Shown in pieces: positions 44,556 through 51,658 of a stretch of 64,000 nucleotides of DNA. Numbering within the stretch: position 1 is the first letter of the stretch; every line of letters starts with the position of its first letter. Position numbers and translations under genes: made by a program. Below the pieces are notes generated by a model, which was not told the DNA's origin, made no database searches, and worked only from the letters and a program-made list of their open reading frames with translations. Source of the stretch: Paenibacillus senegalensis JC66 (GTDB lineage Bacteria > Bacillota > Bacilli > Paenibacillales > NBRC-103111); NCBI RefSeq assembly GCF_000285515.1, contig NZ_HE610957.1, positions 1,697,147-1,761,146 of the forward strand. Direction: 5' to 3'.

Positions 44556-45559
44556 CAATCCGTCTCAGGATGCTCCATTCGGACAACATTTTTCTGATAT
44601 TCAACAGGCGACATTCCTTTAACCGCTTTAAAGGCTGCCGCGAATTTGCTTGGATTGCTGTAGCCGACCCTGCCGGCAATATTCGTAATCGCCTCGTCGC
44701 TGTGACGGAGCCAATAGGCGGCTCTCTCGATTCGGTGCTTGCGGATATAAGCATAGACCGGCTGCCCGTAAATCGCCTTAAAGCAGCGCTTCATCGCGGT
44801 TTGCGAAATGTCGAAACGTTGAGACAACTCCTGCAACGTGACAGGCTGGTCCCAGTGTTGGCGAATATATTCCATCGTGCGCTTCACCGCGTCCACTTGC
44901 TTCTTGGGAAAGTAGGGGCGATTTTCGCGATTCACCGAAATGTCCACAGAGCTAAGCAAGAGCAGCAGCTCGATAATTTTGATCCTTAAGAATGAAATCC
45001 GGATCTGCTCCGTATATAGAGTGGAGAAAATGTACCGCATGGACTCCGTTGCCCGCATCAAAAAAAACTCATCGTCCTTGCTGAACTTTTCCCGCAGCAT
45101 AAGCAAATCAATTGAAAAGGGAGCCAGCAGGGCAGCCGTTGCTTCCAGAGCTTCGTCCAGATAAATCCCGATCGTAATCCCATTATATTCCGTCAGCGGA
45201 AAACCAAACGTATGATCCGGGCGAATGCTCGCGCTGATTTGCAAGTCCCCTTCATCCAGGTACATATACGAACCATTTTGAAGCTCGCACTCGATTCGGC
45301 CTTCACGACAATAATCGATCGTCAGCATCTCTGCGTTCGGTCGAAACTCGGAAAAGCAGCTTTTCATCTGAAAATCATTGTATATGAGCCTGATCCCGGG
45401 GAATACCTTATAGCTGGTCATGACGCCTCTGCCGGTGGAATCCTTCACCGTAAACACCGTACACTGTTCATCCAACTGGCGAATTTCTATATTTTCCCCG
45501 TAATATGATTGATCCTCTTGAACATCGGCTATCGAAATGTATGAAGGAGAACCTTTCAC
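44546..45559 (-). CDS. AraC-family regulator, PchR/YbtA-like
   Basis: Transcription factor of 337 residues. The N-terminal ligand domain of about 225 residues includes YNDFQMKSCFSEFRP and MLTIDYCREGRIECELQNGS, features of the PchR-like siderophore-responsive AraC group. The C-terminal double helix-turn-helix (about 230-325) has PVTLQELSQRFDISQTAMKR and ITNIAGRVGYSNPSKFAAAF. It begins with GTG overlapping the stop of the nitroreductase-like gene (GTGA) and has no good ribosome binding site of its own, so it depends on translational coupling. PchR-type proteins activate siderophore uptake genes when loaded with the ferric siderophore (family knowledge). Targets are probably the ECF/ABC operon and its own operon. 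Confidence 0.88.
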   Translation of the reverse strand: MKGSPSYISIADVQEDQSYYGENIEIRQLDEQCTVFTVKDSTGRGVMTSYKVFPGIRLIYNDFQMKSCFSEFRPNAEMLTIDYCREGRIECELQNGSYMYLDEGDLQISASIRPDHTFGFPLTEYNGITIGIYLDEALEATAALLAPFSIDLLMLREKFSKDDEFFLMRATESMRYIFSTLYTEQIRISFLRIKIIELLLLLSSVDISVNRENRPYFPKKQVDAVKRTMEYIRQHWDQPVTLQELSQRFDISQTAMKRCFKAIYGQPVYAYIRKHRIERAAYWLRHSDEAITNIAGRVGYSNPSKFAAAFKAVKGMSPVEYQKNVVRMEHPETDWSG

Positions 45560-46005
45560 TTTAATGAATCCATCCTTAATCTCGTGCTCTTGTTTCTGGC
45601 AAATTCCGATACGTAGCCCATATCCATAACCGCCGCAATCCGTTCATCGTCTGCAATCCCTAATCGCAGGCGTGCAGCTTGACCATACATCCACTCCTCT
45701 ATAGCAATGCGTGTCGCCAGTCCATGCTCCCGAATGAGCAGACGAAGATTCTGAATCAATCCATATACCGCGCACAAGTCTTCCTCCTGGATGTGAGATG
45801 ATTTGCGCTGATGCGCTATCACCACCAGATGCGCAGGCGCCGCTTCGTGTTCGGGTAAAGCCTGTGCGGTGTAAGCCCCATCAATGTATAGAAAACGCCA
45901 TGGCTCCCGCAGCCCGTCATTAGGCGCCCACACAGCTGATGACAAACATTGCAGCACCTCTCGCTTATCTACTGCCCGCGTTAACCAGCTTCCTGCCGGC
46001 AGCAA
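45556..46005 (-). CDS. Nitroreductase-like flavoprotein, short
   Basis: Predicted 149-residue protein with the nitroreductase-family core VLQCLSSAVWAPNDGLREPWRF (flavin-binding loop) and a C-terminal part MYGQAARLRLGIADDERIAAV. It lacks the usual N-terminal RRSIRKF strand, which would bind FMN phosphate, so it is shorter than the family norm of about 200. A TTG at 46005 follows GAGGAG very closely, so the start is not secure. It is sandwiched between a broken nitroreductase gene and the AraC gene. It could be a flavin reductase acting on ferric chelates, or a decaying copy. Confidence 0.6.
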   Translation of the reverse strand: MLPAGSWLTRAVDKREVLQCLSSAVWAPNDGLREPWRFLYIDGAYTAQALPEHEAAPAHLVVIAHQRKSSHIQEEDLCAVYGLIQNLRLLIREHGLATRIAIEEWMYGQAARLRLGIADDERIAAVMDMGYVSEFARNKSTRLRMDSLK

Positions 46006-46051
46006 ATCTCCTCTATCTATTTAACATCAGGATCAGCCTCCTGTCTCATCT

Positions 46052-46629
46052 TCATTCCGTCATATTCGGATATTCACGCCATTTCTTGACTGCATCCGTT
46101 CGTTTGCGCGGGCGCGGTATCTTTTCCACATATCCAAAATGCAAAATGCCGAGCATCCGTTCATCTCCATCCATTTGCAACACATCAAGAAATTCAGGAA
46201 CGTAAAGAGTCTCATCACTATCCCATAACATGCCGATTCCCTGCTCCCAGGCCAATAGTTGCAATGATTGCATCATATAACAGGCTTCTGCCGTGTACAT
46301 ATCCTGAACTTTGATATCCGGATGGCGCTTAGTAATGACTGCCACGTGCCCTGGAATTTCCATGTAGCGCTTAAAGGCTGTCTCATGCAGCTTGTTCAGC
46401 AGCCATTTGCCTAGTTTGCTCGCAACAAACGCACGAACCAGAGCACGAACCAGTGCTCCCTCTCCTGCTGTTCTTCAGCAAGCACAAAGCGGGTAGCTGT
46501 CAACCGCTCCGGATGCGGACAGAGCAAGGCTGCCTGCTGCAGCAGCTCGTGCATGAGTGGCTTTTCCACCTGTCTATTGGTAAACTTGCGTATACTTCTG
46601 CGACTTTCCACCAATTCAACTACATTCAT
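46052..46629 (-). pseudogene. Nitroreductase family gene with frameshift
   Basis: The first frame starts at 46629 behind AGGAGAG and reads VELVESRRSIRKFTNRQVEK, a standard nitroreductase N-terminus, up to about 46440. There it runs into FVLWFVRLLRAN and stops. The other frame continues SKLGKWLLNKLHETAFKR, then MEIPGHVAVITKRHPD and MLGILHFGYVEKIPRPRKR to a stop at 46052. A 12-base direct duplication (CTGGTTCGTGCT, CTGGTTCGTGCG) lies at the shift point. It is the first gene after a Fur box and a large inverted repeat. Ribosomal frameshifting is possible but unsupported. Confidence 0.8.
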
Positions 46630-46729
46630 CGCTGCTTCTCTCCTTCCTGATGTCACGCAGGTATGTTTATATAAATCTCATTTCACTGTCTATTTATTGA
46701 ATACAGGCTTTCTTCTGTCTTAACAAAAA

Positions 46730-46777
46730 CAACTATACTGAAAATGGCTCAATAGGGAATCATTTTCAGTATAGTTG
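46730..46777. repeat. Inverted repeat with 17-bp perfect arms next to a Fur box
   Basis: CAACTATACTGAAAATG (46730-46746) and its exact complement (46761-46777) enclose 14 bases. The right arm ends on the first base of the Fur box. Read on the minus strand the hairpin is followed by TTTTTG. It could be an AraC-type operator, a leader attenuator or terminator, or the remnant of a small mobile element. Confidence 0.85.
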
Positions 46778-46795
46778 ATAATGATTATCATCGTC
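46777..46795. promoter_or_regulatory. Fur box upstream of the nitroreductase-AraC operon
   Basis: GATAATGATTATCATCGTC matches the 19-bp Fur consensus at 17 positions. It lies about 150 bp upstream of the first gene of the leftward operon. Confidence 0.88.
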
Positions 46796-47068
46796 AATTG
46801 TGTTTTATCCGTTTTCATCAGTTGCTGTTAGTACCTGTACTTCCTCCGCCTCCGCCTCCGCCCTTGAAATAGCATAAACAATCCTTAAAGTGGAATTTGT
46901 TGCTCGTGCACCATTAATTTATGACGGCTCAAAACAACAAATCTTTCCTCCTAACCTTCCAACAGCCACTAGTAATTATAATCCCATCAAAAAAATGAAT
47001 AGTATCCTAGAAGCCCGTATCCAATGAGAATTTTGCGATTGGCTAGTTATTCCTTCCTTCTTTTTGAT
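46796..47068. other. Intergenic region with hexanucleotide repeat and possible gene fragments
   Basis: CCTCCG/CCTCCGCC units form a short hexanucleotide repeat at about 46842-46862. On the plus strand a 49-codon frame without a start (46878-47027) reads VEFVARAPLIYDGSKQQIFP and ends at TGA, and looks like the tail of a lost gene. On the minus strand an alternative frame reads KGGGGGGSTGTNSN. Neither has a start codon with a ribosome binding site. Confidence 0.35.
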
Positions 47069-47087
47069 ATTGATAATCATTATCAAT
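47069..47087. promoter_or_regulatory. Perfect palindromic Fur box of the FmdE/Opp-type operon
   Basis: ATTGATAATCATTATCAAT, identical to the box at 33404-33422. It lies about 50 bp upstream of the first gene of the rightward seven-gene operon. Confidence 0.93.
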
Positions 47088-47137
47088 TAATATATGATGA
47101 TTTTCGACTGTGAAGCTATAAATGGGAGGCAGATTTC

Positions 47138-47662
47138 ATGTCATTAATTCAAATCTATGATCGGAAAGCTCTGCTTGAAATTGGGTTTTCCGATATTCGC
47201 AAGTACCATGGCGAGCTGGCTTTAATGGCGGTTGCGGTTGGTTTCCGAGTTTTACAGGAAGCCTTGAAAGAGTTGTATCCGGAGCAACCGCCTCAGCGAT
47301 CAGCGATTTCCATCCTGTCCGGTCACGCGGGTCCGGGATTTCGGGATGCTTTCGAGTACGTTACACGGGTCGTTACTCGCGGCGCCTATGAGGTGAACAT
47401 TCACTATCCGAGAGGACAATATGACCCTTATCGCCCGCAAAGCTATGCCTTCGTTATTCGGGATCAGGCGGGCCCCTCTGTAGAGGTCACCTTGCAGCCG
47501 GACTTCCTGCCGCAAGTCTTCTATGACTATTTGAAACAGGGGCGGGACAACAGCTTGTCGCCGGAAGATACTAGGAGCTTCGACCAGTTGAAAACGGATT
47601 TGGCCAAGCAAGCTCTCCAGCTGCCTGCTGAACAGCTGCTGGAGATAAGGAGAGTTTTCTGA
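47138..47662 (+). CDS. FmdE-like domain protein, first gene of a Fur-box transport operon
   Basis: Soluble protein of 174 residues. RKYHGELALMAVAVGFRVLQEALKEL is followed by ISILSGHAGPGFRDAFEYVTR, resembling the N-terminal core of FmdE (formylmethanofuran dehydrogenase subunit E) family proteins, where the histidine-glycine region and a cysteine bind metal. This protein has no cysteine at all, so any metal site must be different. GGGAGG lies upstream of the start. It is coupled to the next gene by a TGATG overlap. A role in handling a metal or metal chelate is suggested by the Fur box and the transporter genes (inference). Confidence 0.6.
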   Translation: MSLIQIYDRKALLEIGFSDIRKYHGELALMAVAVGFRVLQEALKELYPEQPPQRSAISILSGHAGPGFRDAFEYVTRVVTRGAYEVNIHYPRGQYDPYRPQSYAFVIRDQAGPSVEVTLQPDFLPQVFYDYLKQGRDNSLSPEDTRSFDQLKTDLAKQALQLPAEQLLEIRRVF

Positions 47663-48318
47663 TGAATGAAACCTCAACGATTTCAGCTAATCCATCCGTC
47701 AACAATGTTTCCTTACTCGTTCTCGAGTCCGGCTGCTACTTCAGCAGCGGAACAGCCGAGAGGCTGCATCATGATTCCGCCAGAATTCGCATTGCAGATC
47801 AATACCAATTGCCGCAGCTTGCGCTAACGACATGCGATGCGCTGGCGATTGATCCTTTTGCCGATCAGGAGTGGTTGTATAAGCATCGGGCCTTGATAAA
47901 CGGCTTTCTCGCAAGCGGCAGGCTGCTGTTATTCAGCGGACATCTGTTTCGACAGTGGCTGCCCGGCGCCGGATTGTTCATCCCCAGGAAGATTCGCCAG
48001 CATCATGACTATACAGTCAGCATCGTCAATCCCGCCCATCCCCTGTTCCAGGATGTTCAGGCAGAAGAGCTGACCTACAATCGCGGCGTAGCAGGCTTCT
48101 TCGCCAGAGGCCACCATCCGCCTCCGGAAGACGCCGAGGTGCTGCTCACTTTGCCTGACGGAGAGCCGATCACCTATGTTGACCGCTCTACGACGAAAGG
48201 AACCATCGTCGTTCATTCCGGAAACAACCTGCTCAGCCACCCCAAGTTGGGGCCTCGATTATTGGACTGGATGCAATCCGAAGTCGATGCGCTGCGCCAA
48301 AGGAGGACAGGACCATGA
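47662..48318 (+). CDS. Class I glutamine amidotransferase-like (ThuA-like) protein, paralogue A
   Basis: Protein of 218 residues with alternating strands such as NVSLLVLESGCYF, LALTTCDALAIDPF and GRLLLFSGHLFRQWLPG, as in the class I amidotransferase/ThuA fold. A second half reads HPLFQDVQAEELTYNRGV and GTIVVHSGNNLLSHP. Catalytic Cys-His-Glu residues of true amidotransferases are not evident. The next gene encodes a protein with the same succession (xHxFF…, DAEVL, then a final DGFFPW), so the two look like diverged tandem duplicates. Start codon overlaps the previous stop by one base (TGATG). Confidence 0.5.
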   Translation: MNETSTISANPSVNNVSLLVLESGCYFSSGTAERLHHDSARIRIADQYQLPQLALTTCDALAIDPFADQEWLYKHRALINGFLASGRLLLFSGHLFRQWLPGAGLFIPRKIRQHHDYTVSIVNPAHPLFQDVQAEELTYNRGVAGFFARGHHPPPEDAEVLLTLPDGEPITYVDRSTTKGTIVVHSGNNLLSHPKLGPRLLDWMQSEVDALRQRRTGP

Positions 48319-48965
48319 ACGAACTGCTTTCGGCCGATCAGCCAAATGGAAAGCAGCGGAGAATCGGTGTTTTATACAGCGGCAGCTCTCATCAGCATCG
48401 AACCTTTACTGAGCCTAAATATGCGAAATGGATTACGAAATTGTACTATTTGCCCGAAACCGAATCCGGTGAAATCTCCACTGCCGAATGCGATGTTCTT
48501 ATCATCCCTTCCCAACTGCATCGGACTCAAACTCTCCGTCTGCAGCCAGATATACGGAGATTTGTAAAAGACGGGGGAATTGTAGCCGCTCTGGGCGCTC
48601 AACCGGATCACCTGCTGGATGATCATCACTGGGAGTTCAGGCCAACCAACTTCTGGTGGTGGTTAGAGCCTGGAGCCGATAGCGGCCTGGTTGCCGTGAG
48701 TCCCGATCACGATTTCTTTCGCTTTCTTACATTAAGCGACGCCACCTGGCATTACCATGGCGTGTTTCATCCTGCCGATGATGCCGAGGTACTGATTGCG
48801 ACTAAAGACGGCGGCGTTATTCTATATCTCTCCAGGTCGGAAAACGGTGGTTGCCGGATTATGACCACCCTTGATCCTGAATTTCATTACGGCTCCTATT
48901 TCATGCCGGCTACCGAACGATTTCTGGACGGATTTTTCCCTTGGCTGGCGGCAGGACATTTTTAA
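48315..48965 (+). CDS. Class I glutamine amidotransferase-like (ThuA-like) protein, paralogue B
   Basis: Protein of 216 residues. Strands RRIGVLYSGSSHQHR, CDVLIIPSQLHRTQTL and GGIVAALGAQPDHLL match a Rossmann-like amidotransferase fold. The second half, HDFFRFLTLSDATWHYHGVF with HPADDAEVLIATKDGGVILY, parallels the preceding protein. Rich in His and Trp. The start overlaps the previous stop by four bases (ATGA). Function unknown; it may remodel or trim the ligand taken up by the linked ABC transporter (inference). Confidence 0.5.
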   Translation: MNELLSADQPNGKQRRIGVLYSGSSHQHRTFTEPKYAKWITKLYYLPETESGEISTAECDVLIIPSQLHRTQTLRLQPDIRRFVKDGGIVAALGAQPDHLLDDHHWEFRPTNFWWWLEPGADSGLVAVSPDHDFFRFLTLSDATWHYHGVFHPADDAEVLIATKDGGVILYLSRSENGGCRIMTTLDPEFHYGSYFMPATERFLDGFFPWLAAGHF

Positions 48966-48993
48966 ATCATAACTTCGAAGGAGTGATCGCATC

Positions 48994-50679
48994 ATGTTTT
49001 CACATAGTAGAGCTCAATTTCATCCCTGGCTGTTGTTCGGTCTCTTGTTAATCGCTGTGCTTATGTTTGCTGCTTGCAGCAGCGACAATACGGAAAACCC
49101 GTCCACTGCGAATTCGGCACCGAACAATCCGTCTGTCTCATTGGAGGATAACAAGGCAGCAGCGCCTGACGATGCGGAACCTGCTGGCGAAGATATCCCG
49201 CTGCTTCGCTTAGTCTGGCAAAACAGCGGCTATCCCTCTCCCTTCACGTTCGGTACATCCGGCCCGGGCGGCTTCTTGAGGAATTCGTTTCTATTCGACA
49301 CTTTGACGTGGAAGGATGATACCGGCCTGATCCCCTGGCTGGCCGAATCCTGGAACGTATCCCAGGACGGCCTGACTTACACTTTCAGCTTGGAGAACAA
49401 CGTCACCTGGCATGATGGCGAGCCCTTCACCGCAGATGATGTTGTCTTTACATTCGAATACTTCAAAGAGCACCCGTTCATGTGGACGGGCGATGTTTCC
49501 CGGATTCAATCCGTAACGAAAAAGGACGATCATACCGCAGTGTTTGTGCTGCACAACAAATACGCTCCGTTTCTGACCGATCTCGTCGGAATTGTCCCGA
49601 TTATTCCGAAGCATATTTGGGAATCTGTCGACAATCCGATGGAATTCCGCGATCCTGCAGCGTTGATCGGTACCGGTCCGTTCACGCTTCAACAATACGA
49701 CGAAAAATCCGGTCAGTACTTGTACCAGGCTAATCCGAACTTTTTTAAAGGCTCTGTTCGGGTGAAAGAATTGGCCTATATCAATACCGCGGACAAAGCG
49801 CTTGCTCTGCAAAAAGGCGAGGTAGACGGCGCCATGACCTTCAATTACCCGGAAGCCCGGCAGATGGAAGAAGAAGGATTCGGTCTTATCCAAAGCTCGC
49901 CAACAGGCAGCGCCGTGCGAATTACGTTCAATCTGCAGCATCCGCAGTTGAAAGATGCCAAGCTGCGCCAGGCAATCGCCTATGCGCTGGATCGCAAATC
50001 GATGGCGGAGAAAATTACCGGCGGCGAACCCATTGTCGGCAGCGGCGGCGTCATTCCGCCGGATTCCCCGTGGTACAACAGCAATGTCAAGACCTATGCC
50101 TATAATCCGGCTGAAGCGGAACGGATTCTCGACGAGCTTGGCTACAAAAAGAATGACCAGGGCGTTCGTGAGGATCTGAAGCTGAGCGTCATCGTATCTT
50201 CGACTTCACTAGAAGCGCAAATGATGGTGGAGATGCTGAAGAAGGTGGGGATTGAGCTGGAGCTGAAACAGGCCGACTCCGCTACCTTTGCTACAGCTAT
50301 GGGAGAAAATCAATACGATATGGCTGTCACCGGACATATCGGCCTAAGCGGCGACCCTGACTTCTTGCGCTTGTGGTTTCTCGGTCAAGCGAGCAACGCT
50401 TTGGCGGCGCGCGGCAAATCATTCGATCACGAGCAGTTTCAGCAGTTGGCTGAACAGCAAATGACGGAGCTCGATGAGAACAAACGCAAAGCCTTGATCG
50501 ATGAAATGCAGAACATTCTTGCCGAAGAGCTTCCGACACTCGTTTTATACCACCGGCCGTTCTATTACATGTATCAGGCCCAGGTGTTCGACGGATACTT
50601 CAACACCTACGGCGGAATAGCCGATGGGATTCCTCTCTGGGATAACAAAGCGGCTTTTATCAATGCGAATAATAAGTAA
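48994..50679 (+). CDS. Solute-binding lipoprotein, peptide/nickel (family 5) type
   Basis: Lipoprotein of 561 residues. Signal peptide with lipobox LMFAACSS, a linker, then the family-5 domain: GLIPWLAESWNVSQDGLTYT and NVTWHDGEPFTADDVVFTFE, the hallmark of OppA/DppA/NikA proteins, with AYALDRKSMAEKI and YAYNPAEAERILDELGY further on. AAGGAG lies about nine bases before the ATG. The ligand is not readable; oligopeptide, nickel or a metallophore chelate are options. The Fur box of the operon favours a metal-related ligand. Confidence 0.92.
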   Translation: MFSHSRAQFHPWLLFGLLLIAVLMFAACSSDNTENPSTANSAPNNPSVSLEDNKAAAPDDAEPAGEDIPLLRLVWQNSGYPSPFTFGTSGPGGFLRNSFLFDTLTWKDDTGLIPWLAESWNVSQDGLTYTFSLENNVTWHDGEPFTADDVVFTFEYFKEHPFMWTGDVSRIQSVTKKDDHTAVFVLHNKYAPFLTDLVGIVPIIPKHIWESVDNPMEFRDPAALIGTGPFTLQQYDEKSGQYLYQANPNFFKGSVRVKELAYINTADKALALQKGEVDGAMTFNYPEARQMEEEGFGLIQSSPTGSAVRITFNLQHPQLKDAKLRQAIAYALDRKSMAEKITGGEPIVGSGGVIPPDSPWYNSNVKTYAYNPAEAERILDELGYKKNDQGVREDLKLSVIVSSTSLEAQMMVEMLKKVGIELELKQADSATFATAMGENQYDMAVTGHIGLSGDPDFLRLWFLGQASNALAARGKSFDHEQFQQLAEQQMTELDENKRKALIDEMQNILAEELPTLVLYHRPFYYMYQAQVFDGYFNTYGGIADGIPLWDNKAAFINANNK

Positions 50680-51658
50680 ACAGCTGGCCGCTTACTTCGC
50701 TGTGCTTCTCTTCGTCCTGCTGCTCAACTTCTGGCTTCCCCGCCTCCTTCCGGGGGGGCCTGTGGAGTTCATAGCTGGCGGGGAAGACAGTGCTATCTTT
50801 ATGTCGGAAGCCCATAAGGAAGCTCTGCTGGCCTATTATCGGCTCGATGATTCGATCTGGCAGCAATTCATGACCTATGTAAAAGGCTTGTTTGCGCTCG
50901 ATTTTGGCATGTCCTTCAGCTTCAAAGCGCCGGTCACTGAAGTGATCGCCGCCCGCCTGCCATGGACGTTGCTGATCGTCGGACTATCGACCTTATTGTC
51001 GATTGTTATTGGATTGACTATCGGCCTGGTATCGGCCTGGAAGCATCCGGGCCGCGTTGACCGCGGCTCGTTTGTCGGAATGCTGACGATTAGCGCTGTT
51101 CCGGAATTTTTGTTAGGAATGCTGATGCTGCTGTTGTTTTCGGTGGAATGGAATTGGTTTCCGCTGGGAGGAGCGGAAACGCCGTTTCTTCGTCCGGAGC
51201 ATCTGTGGGACCGCATAGCCGACATAGCCAGACACGCTTTCTTGCCGGTTATGACCTTGACCATTGCCAATCTGGCCAGTCTGTACCTGCTCATGCGCAA
51301 CGAAGCGAGCCGGGTGCGCGGCGAGCCGTATATTGAATTCGCCCTGGCCAAAGGCATTTCGGAAAGTCGTGTCTTGTTTCATCATGCCGCTCGCAACGCT
51401 GCCCTGCCATTGTTTACGATTATCGTAATGCGAATTGGCGGCTTGGTGGCAGGCTCTGTTCTGGCCGAAACGGTATTTGCCTATCCGGGGATCGGAAGAT
51501 TGCTGCAAGAAGCTATACATGCGCGGGATTATCCGCTGCTGCACGGCCTGTTTCTGCTGATGACAATCGCTGTTCTTTGCCTTAACGCTCTTGCTGACGG
51601 GCTATACCCTTACCTGGATCCTCGTATTCGTCAAGGTCGGAAGAGAGGTGCTGCCTGA
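50663..51658 (+). CDS. ABC transporter permease, DppB/NikB type
   Basis: Permease of about 331 residues with six helices, the first near LAAYFAVLLFVLLLNFWLP. The EAA-like loop is in YIEFALAKGISESRVLFHHA, and the C-terminus GLYPYLDPRIRQGRKR is typical of DppB proteins. The start at 50663 overlaps the binding-protein gene by 17 bases and has no strong ribosome binding site, so translational coupling is likely. A frame extending back to 50624 is less likely. Confidence 0.9.
   Translation: MRIISKQLAAYFAVLLFVLLLNFWLPRLLPGGPVEFIAGGEDSAIFMSEAHKEALLAYYRLDDSIWQQFMTYVKGLFALDFGMSFSFKAPVTEVIAARLPWTLLIVGLSTLLSIVIGLTIGLVSAWKHPGRVDRGSFVGMLTISAVPEFLLGMLMLLLFSVEWNWFPLGGAETPFLRPEHLWDRIADIARHAFLPVMTLTIANLASLYLLMRNEASRVRGEPYIEFALAKGISESRVLFHHAARNAALPLFTIIVMRIGGLVAGSVLAETVFAYPGIGRLLQEAIHARDYPLLHGLFLLMTIAVLCLNALADGLYPYLDPRIRQGRKRGAA

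Noticed and set aside
46845..46915. Small Cys- and Gly-rich peptide on the minus strand (KDCLCYFKGGGGGGS) as a bacteriocin candidate
   Set aside because: No start codon or ribosome binding site, a stop directly upstream, and the Gly run is a hexanucleotide repeat read in one frame.
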